A stretch of DNA of 37,688 nucleotides from assembly GCA_030608565.1 (NCBI GenBank), contig JAUWDY010000020.1, positions 1-37,688 of the forward strand. The letters run 5' to 3'. The DNA is from Candidatus Bathyarchaeota archaeon (GTDB lineage: Archaea > Thermoproteota > Bathyarchaeia > Bathyarchaeales > Bathyarchaeaceae). A program made the translations under genes and the position numbers. The notes beneath the pieces were generated by a model. It was not told where the DNA came from, did not search any database, and saw only the letters and a program-made list of their open reading frames with translations. How positions within the stretch are numbered: the stretch's first letter is position 1; every line of letters begins with the position of its first letter. Of this stretch, positions 1 through 8,835 are shown piece by piece.

Positions 1-282
1 TTCAATAATAATGTGAATATTCTCTTGAGTTTTTGTTTTTCCCTCAGGAAAAATGACGAGGTCAGCTCTCTTTCTTGATCTCCCTAATCGTATAGGAAAC
101 TCTACTTTGATTTGTTCCCTTTTGTATTTGTGTTCGATTACTAAGCGTTTTTCTATGTTTCGCCGAATGTATTCCTCAGGAGTGTCTTTACGGAGTTTTC
201 CATCTATGTAATCAGAAATATAACCATCAGGAATAATAATTGCCTGAACTGGAGGGGGGCGCGTACTGTTACTTCTTGTCAT
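1..282 (-). CDS. N-terminal fragment of a HsdR-N-type (type I restriction R protein N-terminal domain) protein, truncated by the window edge
   Basis: Reverse-strand ATG at 282..280 opens a frame to position 1: MTRSNSTRPPPVQAIIIPDGYISDYIDGKLRKDTPEEYIRRNIEKRLVIEHKYKREQIKVEFPIRLGRSRKRADLVIFPEGKTKTQENIHIIIE, resembling HsdR-N (EYIRR..KRLV.E..Y...QI..E..I..G..RKRADLVIF). Absent from the supplied ORF track because it is open at the edge. Confidence 0.65.
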   Translation of the reverse strand, partial: MTRSNSTRPPPVQAIIIPDGYISDYIDGKLRKDTPEEYIRRNIEKRLVIEHKYKREQIKVEFPIRLGRSRKRADLVIFPEGKTKTQENIHIIIE

Positions 283-409
283 TTAAACACAAAGCAAGAT
301 AGATACAAAGGGCTATTTGGATTTTATGGTTTTCCAACCATAAAACAGGTTTAAATGTCCATCCCACACAGAACCAACTGAAGTTTATGTTTTGTTATGT
401 GCCGATGGT

Positions 410-856
410 TTATGAAATACTCTGTTTCTTTGCGACAACAAGTTTAGCATGTATCTGTTCTATTCTCTGTCTAAGTTCTGGAATCTTTGAAACTGAACTC
501 CACATCTCTTTCAATTCACGTGCTAACTCTTCTATCCTACTTTGTGCAAATGTGTATCCTACCTTGAGTTCACCATAAGCTTGTTCAAGATGAAAAATCC
601 TCTGTTCCAAGTTTTGAAATCTTATTCTGATCGCTCTTCCTCTCTCAAAGTGCGGAACAGAAACCCAACCACCATCGAAGGTTCTTCCAAATAGGGATTG
701 ATGCCCCTTAAAGAAGATACCTCTCTGTGCTAATCTTGCGCCTCTTAGTCCTTCGTTATAGCTCCTATCCAAAAACCATGATGCACCGATGGCTAATGGG
801 ATACCCACAAGAACCCCTCCAGCAAGTAATCCTAAACCAAATTTTTCGTCAATCAT
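410..856 (-). CDS. hypothetical protein with N-terminal hydrophobic segment and coiled-coil C-terminus
   Basis: 148-aa ORF; hydrophobic LGLLAGGVLVGIPLAIGASWFL near N-terminus, then heptad-like FQNLEQRIFHLEQAYGELKVGYTFAQSRIEELARELKEM. Confidence 0.55.
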   Translation of the reverse strand: MIDEKFGLGLLAGGVLVGIPLAIGASWFLDRSYNEGLRGARLAQRGIFFKGHQSLFGRTFDGGWVSVPHFERGRAIRIRFQNLEQRIFHLEQAYGELKVGYTFAQSRIEELARELKEMWSSVSKIPELRQRIEQIHAKLVVAKKQSIS

Positions 857-1095
857 GTTAGCACTTTGCCATACTTGCTTTAATAATGTGTTGAAAAACG
901 CTTTTATACTTTATTATCGTCGGTTCTGTGAAGTCGTATATGCACGCATTTCAGCTGTGCAAAAAGCTATGAAGCCTAAGACATTGTTTCTGAAGTTTTA
1001 AGTGCTGCAACTGCATAATTATACAAGGAAGAAGGGATAGAATGAATAATCAGACTGTTTCATGCCCACATACATGCAGGATAGGAGATTAAGAT

Positions 1096-1308
1096 ATGAT
1101 CCGAAAACCTGTCAGTTCAAGTAATTTGCGCTCGATTGGTTATGACCTAAAATCCCTGACCTTGGAAATAGAATTTCACGACGGTAGTGTCTACCAGTAT
1201 TTTGATGTCCCAGAGTCCGTATACAATGCACTAATGTCTGCATCTTCCCATGGATCCTTCTTTCATCGCCATATTAAAGATCGATTTCAGTGGGCAAAAA
1301 TTCGGTAG
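1096..1308 (+). CDS. KTSC domain protein
   Basis: 70 aa: MIRKPVSSSNLRSIGYDLKSLTLEIEFHDGSVYQYFDVPESVYNALMSASSHGSFFHRHIKDRFQWAKIR matches the KTSC family pattern (SSNLRSIGYD, LEIEF..GSVYQY..VP..VY..L..A.SHG.FF...IKD.). Confidence 0.85.
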   Translation: MIRKPVSSSNLRSIGYDLKSLTLEIEFHDGSVYQYFDVPESVYNALMSASSHGSFFHRHIKDRFQWAKIR

Positions 1309-1319
1309 GGCGATAAACA

Positions 1320-3299
1320 ATAATAATTGAATCAATCCATGTTCAAAACTTCCGTTGCATCCGAGACGAAACGCTGCCCTGTGAACAACTAACAGTACTT
1401 GTCGGGCCAAACGGATCAGGAAAGTCATCATTTTTGCGGGCTTTAGATATGTTCTATGCACCAAATGCGAGATACACTGAAGACGACTTCTATGATCGGG
1501 ACACCTCGCAAGACATTGTAGTTACAGTTACATTCGCCGATTTGACAGAAGATGAAAAGAAACTTTTCCGGATATACATAGAGGGTGAAAAACTAACGGT
1601 CGAAAAGGTCATGAAATGGTCTCCAAGCAGAGGAAGCCAAAAATATCACGGAATAAGTCTTCAGAATCCTGAATTTAGTTCTTTTCGATTGGCAAAGGGA
1701 TCTAATCTAAGAACAGAGTATAACAAGTTGCGGGAGGCCAAATATTCTGATTTGCCTGAGTATACTAACAAAGATGACGCTGGGAGTGCACTGCAAGCGT
1801 GGGAAGAATCACACCCCAACCAATGCTCACGGCAACGGGACGAAGGCCAGTTCTTCGGTTTCAGGGAAGTTGGGGAGGCGCGTCTTGAACGTTTTACACG
1901 ATTCATTTCCATCCCAGCTGTTCGTGAAGCATCTGATGATGCAGCAGAGGGAAGAGGCACACCTCTAACTGAGATTATGGACTTGGTTGTGCGAAGTGTT
2001 CTTGCACGAAGGAAGGAAATAATAGAGTTGCAAAAAACAACTCAGAATCAATACGAAAAAATAGTAGATCCAACTAAGCTTGTGGAATTGCAGACTCTGG
2101 AGCACGATCTGAACAGTACACTCAAAACGTATGTTCCAGATGCAGGAGTCAACTTGACTTGGTTAACTGAAGATGCTATTGATATTCCGATGCCGAAGGC
2201 CAATATCAAGCTCGTAGAAGACGGGTACCCATCTTCGGTGGAACGCACTGGACATGGCCTGCAACGTGCTTTGATTCTAACCATGCTTCAACACCTCGCC
2301 ATCGCACGGCCGCCTGCACAAGAAGAAACAGATGAGAAACAGACTGAGACTGACACTGACGGAACTTCCAAGGATAAACTAGTGCTGGGAATACCTAATC
2401 TTATTATAGGAATAGAGGAACCAGAGCTTTATCAACATCCTAATAGGCAACGTCATCTGTCCAAAATTCTTCTGAAACTTGCGACAGGGAGAATAAAAGG
2501 TGTAGCGGATTGCACGCAAGTCATTTACAGCACACATTCGCCACTATTCGTAGACACAAAACGATTCGACAAAGTGCGGGCACTTCGTAAAGTCCGCGTA
2601 GAAGCTAATAAGCCAAAGCAGACCAAAGTGAAATACACGACTTTTGACGAAGTAGCAAGAATTATTGAAAAGGCTGACGGAAAGCCAGAAGGTACCTACA
2701 GGCGTAGCACCTTAGAACTCCGTCTTCAAACACTTATGACTCCTTGGTTGAGCGAAGGGTTCTTTGCTGATGTTGCTGTGTTGGTGGAAGGACAAGAGGA
2801 TCGCGCAGCAATACTCGGAGTAGCTACAGCACTTGGACATGACTTTGAGAGCATGGGTATTTCAGTCCTACCTTGCATGGGCAAAAGGAGCTTAGATAGG
2901 CCAACGGCTATTTTCAGAGAGCTGCAAATTCCAGTATATGTTATATGGGACAGTGATTATGGAAAAGCGGCAAAAGCAGAGGATAACCATAGGTTATTAA
3001 GGCTCTTTGATAAACCGATTGAAGATTGGCCTGAGAAGGTAACAGAAGAGTTTGCTTGCTTCAAACAGACTCTCCACGAGACTTTACGCACAGAAATTGG
3101 TGAGGAATTGTGTAATGATACTTTAAAGGCATGCTGCAAAGATTTATGTTTGGATAAGAAGCATGCCATTAAGAATCCGAAAGTCATCCAAGAAATTATT
3201 TACGAAGCTCGGAAGCAGGGAAAATCAAGCACCACTTTGGAGAAAATCATTTCCCAGATTTTTGCCCTTAGAAAAACCGAAGCATTGGCTGGGGAGTGA
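1320..3299 (+). CDS. OLD-family ATP-dependent endonuclease (AAA ATPase + TOPRIM)
   Basis: ORF track gives 1434..3299 (TTG start), but the same frame is open from 1317 and encodes IIIESIHVQNFRCIRDETLPCEQLTVLVGPNGSGKSSFLRALDMFYAPN with the Walker A GPNGSGKSS. Downstream: GIEEPELYQHP (Walker B), YSTHSPLFVD, and TOPRIM VLVEGQEDRAAILG. Start at 1320 is inferred. Confidence 0.85.
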   Translation: MIIESIHVQNFRCIRDETLPCEQLTVLVGPNGSGKSSFLRALDMFYAPNARYTEDDFYDRDTSQDIVVTVTFADLTEDEKKLFRIYIEGEKLTVEKVMKWSPSRGSQKYHGISLQNPEFSSFRLAKGSNLRTEYNKLREAKYSDLPEYTNKDDAGSALQAWEESHPNQCSRQRDEGQFFGFREVGEARLERFTRFISIPAVREASDDAAEGRGTPLTEIMDLVVRSVLARRKEIIELQKTTQNQYEKIVDPTKLVELQTLEHDLNSTLKTYVPDAGVNLTWLTEDAIDIPMPKANIKLVEDGYPSSVERTGHGLQRALILTMLQHLAIARPPAQEETDEKQTETDTDGTSKDKLVLGIPNLIIGIEEPELYQHPNRQRHLSKILLKLATGRIKGVADCTQVIYSTHSPLFVDTKRFDKVRALRKVRVEANKPKQTKVKYTTFDEVARIIEKADGKPEGTYRRSTLELRLQTLMTPWLSEGFFADVAVLVEGQEDRAAILGVATALGHDFESMGISVLPCMGKRSLDRPTAIFRELQIPVYVIWDSDYGKAAKAEDNHRLLRLFDKPIEDWPEKVTEEFACFKQTLHETLRTEIGEELCNDTLKACCKDLCLDKKHAIKNPKVIQEIIYEARKQGKSSTTLEKIISQIFALRKTEALAGE

Positions 3300-3427
3300 A
3301 GCATAATGAATGTGAAGAAATTCCCCTTTCTTAAGCACTCGCACATTATGAGTTCCTAACAGTTACCAGAACCTGGTATACACGCATAGAAACACAAATC
3401 GATATCAAGGTGAGTAAGAGACTATTG

Positions 3428-3751
3428 TTATCCCCAAATTGTAAGCAAAAGAAGGATAAGCATGCCAATTATCAGGCCAACCAACATCAAAAGACAGAAA
3501 TACGCTGAAATTTTCAAACTGTGTGGTTCACTTCTTCTTCCTGAAACTATTGCTATGCCAGAAACAAGAACTACCACAGTCAAGACCACCACCAATATGG
3601 TTACCCAAACTTGAAGAATTAAGGATATACTTCTATCACTAAGCGTGTAAGCAAATATGATCGCAAGCATTGTTGCGCATGTTCGCAAGACTATATCAAG
3701 AATACGCATGTGTTTCTCGTAATCGCTGTTCTCTTTTGACACACCTTTCAC
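3428..3751 (-). CDS. small membrane protein
   Basis: 107 aa with about three hydrophobic segments; directly downstream of the 3752..4213 ORF. Confidence 0.5.
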   Translation of the reverse strand: MKGVSKENSDYEKHMRILDIVLRTCATMLAIIFAYTLSDRSISLILQVWVTILVVVLTVVVLVSGIAIVSGRRSEPHSLKISAYFCLLMLVGLIIGMLILLLLTIWG

Positions 3752-4213
3752 CTAAAAATCCACATCTAAGGAGTAGTCATCTACCTCCATACTTGCTCGT
3801 AATAACTTCACTGAGATGTGATAGCTTCCTGTCTCTGGGCTTCCATAGCTAACCCAAACAAATGTGTACTCCCCACTTGGTACGTCTTGCAGAGTTGAAT
3901 TGAATACCAGAGCCCCATTTTTGGACACTTCAACTTTGATGGTATATGCACCTACTCCGACAGAAGGGGAAGGGAATAGAGATATTATCAGTGGCACACG
4001 GGGGTTTTCTACAAACAGATTTTTGATGATGTCACGATCTGTGGTGATAATTATGCGAGTTTGAGGTAATAACGGCATGGTGGAAGTAATAAGAACAAGC
4101 AATAGGGCAATTGCAATTATCAGTGGTCCGGTTAGGCCTGTTTTGTATACTGGCATCTTTCGTTTTCCGCTTTGATAGTTTTCTACCTCATCATTCAAAG
4201 GCTTTTCGGACAT
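3752..4213 (-). CDS. membrane-anchored protein with Ig-like/beta-sandwich ectodomain
   Basis: 153 aa; one TM (GPLIIAIALLLVLITSTMPLL) then a beta-rich segment ending in YTFVWVSYGSPETGSYHISVKL. Confidence 0.5.
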   Translation of the reverse strand: MSEKPLNDEVENYQSGKRKMPVYKTGLTGPLIIAIALLLVLITSTMPLLPQTRIIITTDRDIIKNLFVENPRVPLIISLFPSPSVGVGAYTIKVEVSKNGALVFNSTLQDVPSGEYTFVWVSYGSPETGSYHISVKLLRASMEVDDYSLDVDF

Positions 4214-4512
4214 AATTGTTTCGCCTCATCTCAAAGGAAAAATCGAGAAAGCCCACCAAGTTGGGGCATTTACTCGAAAAGTTTCGCCAACCGCATACAT
4301 GCAGAAAAAAGCACAAATAATAAAAAATAACCAGATAAAACACTGAAAAGCGTTGACGTTACCTCAGGCATGTCGGTTGAATTTTCTAGGATGAAGAACA
4401 ACCCAAAAAGACGCGTATGCGCGCGCGCAAATAAAGAAAAACCCTAAAAACCCTCAAAGATGATTAAAACTTCCCGACGGTTTTCGGCATGCATGCATAA
4501 ATTTGACCTTTC

Positions 4513-5757
4513 TCATTCTATCTGTAATTCAAGCATGTCTGACAGCTTTTCTTTTGCGTCTTTCACTATGCTTGCAAAAAATTTTCTTCCACCAGGGAGT
4601 TGAAGCATTTTCTCAATATCTTTTAGAAGTGGGTCTTCGGTTTGTCTGATTATTGGACTGGTGTAGATGTTGATGTAAGGTTCAAGTTTTGCGTATTCCC
4701 TTTCAATTACATCCTCTCGGATTTCTGGGGTTCTGTCGTATGCTCCTCCAACAGCTTCAATGCCGTTTCCATGTCCCATCCAAAACTCTACAATATGTCT
4801 GTCAATGCATCTTTCTGGCACGCTTGCTTCAGTCTTGAATAGTTTGCGGAACATATGACTTACCTGCTCCCATGCCTTCTTTTTCTTCATGGCGTTCAAG
4901 TAGTTTTGTTGAAAATTGTTTCCTCCATAGGGCGTAGCATTGTTGGTAATGAAGATGGGTGTACCTTCAACGATTTCTGGTTTAACGAATCCTCTTTCTT
5001 TTTGAACTTTCTCTACAATTCTATCTCTTTTAAGTAGCCATTTTTTGAGTTCGTGGATTGCATCTCTTGAAATATATGTGAAGTACCATTTGTCGTGACC
5101 TTTCCTTCCAGTAATCTCAATTTTAATGCGTTCCCTTCCTTCATCTAACTGCTGTTTGACCTCGGACCACATATACCCAAACTTGTAGATGACCGCACCG
5201 ACTTCCATGCCGCTCTGAAGCATAATCAACAGAATGGTGCGTTCTCGTTGCTTCATTTTTCCCAGAATCTTCTTTGCATCGAATACCGAGATCTGCCGTG
5301 GATGATGCCTCCGTTTCTGGCGATGACCATACCTTCCCTTCGCTGACGTCAACTGCACTTCATAATATTCATAAAAACTCTTGATAACCACAAACTTGTG
5401 ATATTTGCGTCCGTCGCTTAACCGCTGAAAATACGGGTCCTGATTGTCCCTTGTGTATTCCATAACCAAACTAATATGCTTCTGTCTCTCCTCCACATCC
5501 CCGCTCTTACGCCTACGCAACTGATCATTCAGCAACTCACGAGGAGAAACATCCCAGCCCTTCTCCAACCTCAACCACTTGAAATACCTACATAAAGTCG
5601 CGGCATTCTGATCCCGCGTACAAGCAGACCCTTTCCTCCGGCGCCCATCATACTTCATCAAAAAACTCTTGACAACCGCACTCCCCTCAACAAAACCCTC
5701 AACCTCCTCCCGCGAAACCCCAAACCTACTCCTCACTGGCATCCGATTCCTCACCAC
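4513..5757 (-). CDS. tyrosine recombinase / phage-type integrase
   Basis: 414 aa; catalytic-domain layout RTILLIMLQSGMEVGAV, KGHDKWYFTYISRDAIHELKKWL, HMFRKLFKTEA, VEFWMGHG, AYDR/Y near C-terminus. Confidence 0.8.
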   Translation of the reverse strand: MVRNRMPVRSRFGVSREEVEGFVEGSAVVKSFLMKYDGRRRKGSACTRDQNAATLCRYFKWLRLEKGWDVSPRELLNDQLRRRKSGDVEERQKHISLVMEYTRDNQDPYFQRLSDGRKYHKFVVIKSFYEYYEVQLTSAKGRYGHRQKRRHHPRQISVFDAKKILGKMKQRERTILLIMLQSGMEVGAVIYKFGYMWSEVKQQLDEGRERIKIEITGRKGHDKWYFTYISRDAIHELKKWLLKRDRIVEKVQKERGFVKPEIVEGTPIFITNNATPYGGNNFQQNYLNAMKKKKAWEQVSHMFRKLFKTEASVPERCIDRHIVEFWMGHGNGIEAVGGAYDRTPEIREDVIEREYAKLEPYINIYTSPIIRQTEDPLLKDIEKMLQLPGGRKFFASIVKDAKEKLSDMLELQIE

Positions 5758-5792
5758 TCTAACGAGAAACTTGAAGAAGTTATAGGCTTTTC

Positions 5793-6866
5793 TTAAAAAA
5801 CGTTCCAGAATTCTTTAGGAGTCACTTTAGCCTTTCTTGCTGAGGCTATGTTGTATGGACAAACCTTTATGCATGTTGAACAATCCATGCCGTTTTGGCA
5901 CCAGTAAAGGTAGCATCGTTCGACATCAACATACCATTTCAACGCTCCTGGATTGTTGGATCTGCATGTTGCTTGGAAGTTTGGTTCATTATCCATAGAA
6001 ATCGCAACCGCCTTGCATTGTTGAGCGCACAACTTGCATTCTTCACAGAATTCTTTTACGCCGAATTCTATGGGTTTGTCAGGGCCCAACGGAAGATCTG
6101 TGAAAATCTTGCAGAGTCTTACTCTTGGGCCGTATTGAGGTGTTATCAATAGGCCATTGCGACCTAGTTGTCCAAGTCCAGCGTCAATTGCAAGTGGAAT
6201 GCTTAAGGCTGTGTCATTTCCGCATTGAATTGCTTCATATCCTAGATTTCGGATAAACTCGCCCATGCCTGCAAGTATAAAAGCCATTTTTGAATACCCT
6301 GCTCCAGTGGCGGCTGCAGCAGGAGCAGCTGGAGAAGTTGCAATCCCATCCGCATCCATTTCAACCGCCATAACAATAACATTTTCGAATTTCTCTGGAA
6401 TATCAACATCTGCATATAGCCAGTCTCTATTTAGCTTGCAGATTCCAACCAGCGATGCACCGAAAAGATTTGCTGCTCGCTTGGTAAAAGTGCTCATTTT
6501 ACATGGGTCATCAATTTCATGTTTCGTTTTTGTCCAATCAATTCCAATAGTAGCTGCTGGGGTTCCATACAATTTAATTTTCTTCCAGGAAAAACCACCT
6601 TCGAAAGCGTCATGCACTATCCAAGAGGCGTGAGCTAACGCAAAGTCGACTCTTGAATAACCCGGTTTTCCATTTGCAATGATGTCAATCACCTTTTCAT
6701 CGTACATTTGCTTGTAGCCTTTCCATGATGAATCCCACATTACTCTATCAAAAACTGTGTTTTTGCTGTTGAAGCGGTGAAGTTTGGATCTATCAATAAC
6801 GTAGGGCGGTTTTCCAATCCTTTTGACTTTAGCTTTGGGAGCGTTGTTTGTTCGATTTGAATTCAT
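5793..6866 (-). CDS. reductive dehalogenase (RdhA)-like corrinoid/4Fe-4S protein lacking a TAT leader
   Basis: 357 aa; IDAGLGQLGRNGLLITPQYGPRVRLCKIFTDLPL and GVKEFCEECKLCAQQCKAVAIS...CYLYWCQNGMDCSTCIKVCPYN are RdhA-type; no RRxFxK leader in MNSNRTNNAPKAKVKRIGKPPYVIDRSK. Confidence 0.85.
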   Translation of the reverse strand: MNSNRTNNAPKAKVKRIGKPPYVIDRSKLHRFNSKNTVFDRVMWDSSWKGYKQMYDEKVIDIIANGKPGYSRVDFALAHASWIVHDAFEGGFSWKKIKLYGTPAATIGIDWTKTKHEIDDPCKMSTFTKRAANLFGASLVGICKLNRDWLYADVDIPEKFENVIVMAVEMDADGIATSPAAPAAAATGAGYSKMAFILAGMGEFIRNLGYEAIQCGNDTALSIPLAIDAGLGQLGRNGLLITPQYGPRVRLCKIFTDLPLGPDKPIEFGVKEFCEECKLCAQQCKAVAISMDNEPNFQATCRSNNPGALKWYVDVERCYLYWCQNGMDCSTCIKVCPYNIASARKAKVTPKEFWNVF

Positions 6867-7075
6867 AATCTAGCACCTAAAGACATAACAGAATAGAGGA
6901 TTTAAGTTGATTTTCTTTCTTTTCTAGATTCTGTTGGCTCTTCTATCATGAAAGCTTTTGTCGTAATGTTTCAAAAACCTTCTACTGGTCCCTCGCAAGT
7001 TTCAACCTTGACGTAAGAGTTTAAAAAGTCAGAAACCTTCATATTCTAAACCTCTTGAAATAGAAAAAAAGGGAA

Positions 7076-8020
7076 GTGCACGACATGGGACCTTGGAAAG
7101 GGATGCGTTATTATCAGGATAGGGACACATTCGTAGAAATTGATGATACCTTCGCCGAGATGTTTCCGATGTGGGCTGGAAGAATTCTGATAACGGCTCA
7201 CAACAAGAAATGGGCGTTAACAGCAGCGGGCATGGCAACAGGATTCGCTGCTTCCATAATCATGTCTCCAGCAGAAGCCGGAATAGAAGATATCGTTCCA
7301 TCCAATAAAACTCCGGATGGACGAGTTGGAGCGGTGATCCAAATTTACCACAGGACACGGAGGGAATTGAAGACCCAGATGATCTTAAGGATAAGTCAAT
7401 GTGTCATGACCTGTCCTACGACCGCAGCCTTCGACGCGCTGCCCAAAGCTAAGAGAAGATTGAAAGTGGGACGAAGCCTTCGCCTTTTCGGTGACGGATT
7501 TCAAAAAAAAGATGCTGTCGCAGGGCGTGATGTTTGGCGCATCCCAGTCATGGAGGGAGAATTCGTAGTGGAAGATCGCTTCGGCGTTATGAAGGCCGTT
7601 GCTGGGGGGAACTTTTTGATTCTAGCGGAAAGTCGTGATTCCTGTCTTGAAGCGGCGGAGGATGGGGTAAAGGCTATCAACCAAGGGGCTGAAGGAGTCA
7701 TATTGCCGTTCCCTGGAGGTGTATGCGGGTCTGGATCTAAATCAGGCTCAATGAAATACAAACTTAGAGCATCGACGAATCACCCGCTCTGTCCGGGACT
7801 GAAGAAAATTGTGCCTGACTCGCAGGTTCCAGACAACGTGAATAGCGTTTACGAAATCGTCATAAACGGTTTGAATTCCAATTTTGTTAAGAAAGCGATG
7901 GCTGAAGGGATAAAAGCAGCAGTGAAGGTTCCAGGAGTCGTTAAAATCTCGGCTGGTAACTATGGGGGAAAGCTCGGTCCGTTCCGAGCTTATCTTAAAG
8001 AAGTACTACAACTAACATAG
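7076..8020 (+). CDS. ftr: formylmethanofuran--tetrahydromethanopterin N-formyltransferase
   Basis: IDDTFAEMFPMWAGRILITA, MSPAEAGIE, PFPGGVCGSGSKSGSMKYK, VYEIVINGL, GVVKISAGNYGGKLG are Ftr signatures. A later start (MGPW or MRYY) is possible. Confidence 0.93.
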   Translation: MHDMGPWKGMRYYQDRDTFVEIDDTFAEMFPMWAGRILITAHNKKWALTAAGMATGFAASIIMSPAEAGIEDIVPSNKTPDGRVGAVIQIYHRTRRELKTQMILRISQCVMTCPTTAAFDALPKAKRRLKVGRSLRLFGDGFQKKDAVAGRDVWRIPVMEGEFVVEDRFGVMKAVAGGNFLILAESRDSCLEAAEDGVKAINQGAEGVILPFPGGVCGSGSKSGSMKYKLRASTNHPLCPGLKKIVPDSQVPDNVNSVYEIVINGLNSNFVKKAMAEGIKAAVKVPGVVKISAGNYGGKLGPFRAYLKEVLQLT

Positions 8021-8032
8021 CAGGTGCACAAC

Positions 8033-8599
8033 ATGCGATTAATAGTGGCCATAACCGGAGCCAGTGGAGTCATTTATGGCAAACGCATGTTGGAAGTGTT
8101 ACGGCGCAAAAACGTTGAAACTCACCTCGTAATTAGCAAGGCCGGGGAGAAAGTAATTGAACACGAACTTGACGCCTCAAAGAGTGACCTCAAAAAACTA
8201 GCTAACTACGTTTATGATATGGATGATTGGAGTGCTCCAATCGTGAGCGGATCATTCAAAACGGATGGAATGGTTATCATTCCTTGTAGCATGAAAACGC
8301 TGGCAGGAATAGCTCATGGATACTCCGACAACATCATTTTAAGAGCCGCAGATGTTACGTTAAAAGAAAAACGAAAACTGATTATCGTCCCTCGTGAAAC
8401 CCCTTTGAGTGCTATTCATTTACGCAACATGCTAGAACTCGCGGAGGAAAACGTCACAATTGTTCCAGCAATGCCCGCATACTATCACGAACCTAAGGGC
8501 ATAGACGATCTTGTGGACTTTGTAGTTGGAAAAGTTTTGGATCTCTTGGGAATAAAACACACTCTTACTAAAGGTTGGTCAAATAGAACACCTAAGTGA
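8033..8599 (+). CDS. ubiX: UbiX/Pad1-family flavin prenyltransferase
   Basis: MRLIVAITGASGVIYGKRMLEVLR; IIPCSMKTLAGIAHGYSDNIILRAADVTLKEKRKLIIVPRETPLSAIHLRNML. ORF track starts at 8024; ATG at 8033 fits the family N-terminus. Confidence 0.92.
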   Translation: MRLIVAITGASGVIYGKRMLEVLRRKNVETHLVISKAGEKVIEHELDASKSDLKKLANYVYDMDDWSAPIVSGSFKTDGMVIIPCSMKTLAGIAHGYSDNIILRAADVTLKEKRKLIIVPRETPLSAIHLRNMLELAEENVTIVPAMPAYYHEPKGIDDLVDFVVGKVLDLLGIKHTLTKGWSNRTPK

Positions 8600-8740
8600 A
8601 TCACTACTATGTTGAATTCTGGGTTAGGAGTGATTTTGAGGTTAATTTTGTCCTGTATGGTATTTTTGCACACAATGATGTACAGGATTTTAACATTCTC
8701 TCTCTAAGAGTTTTGACATTGTTTGGGGTGAGAGAGTAGC

Positions 8741-8755
8741 GTTGCACAGTGCAAC
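8741..8755. promoter_or_regulatory. palindrome GTTGCAC-A-GTGCAAC, candidate operator
   Basis: Perfect 7-bp arms around one central base, 81 bp upstream of the coiled-coil PLD gene. Confidence 0.45.
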
Positions 8756-8835
8756 AAAAGTGAAACAACATTTCTCCTAGTACTTCAATTCAACTTGTAC
8801 TAAAGATTTAAGAAAGAAACTTCTATAGTGCAGAA

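Noticed and set aside
789-1001. 70-aa plus-strand ORF
   Set aside because: Largely antisense/intergenic to the 410..856 ORF, low-complexity composition and no recognisable family.
1434-3299. Gabija system (GajA + GajB)
   Set aside because: OLD-type ATPase/TOPRIM is present but no UvrD-like helicase (GajB) is in the window; called as an OLD-family protein only.
3301-3351. Nested inverted repeat CATAATG...CATTATG with AAGAAA/TTTCTT after the OLD gene
   Set aside because: Probably an ordinary 3'-end structure or chance in AT-rich sequence; long loop and short arms.
5793-6866. Epoxyqueuosine reductase (QueG)
   Set aside because: Motif spacing (GLGxLGRNGLLITPxYGPRVRL...DLPL and the FCxxCxxCAxxC...CYxYW...DCxxCIxVCP pattern) fits RdhA better than QueG.
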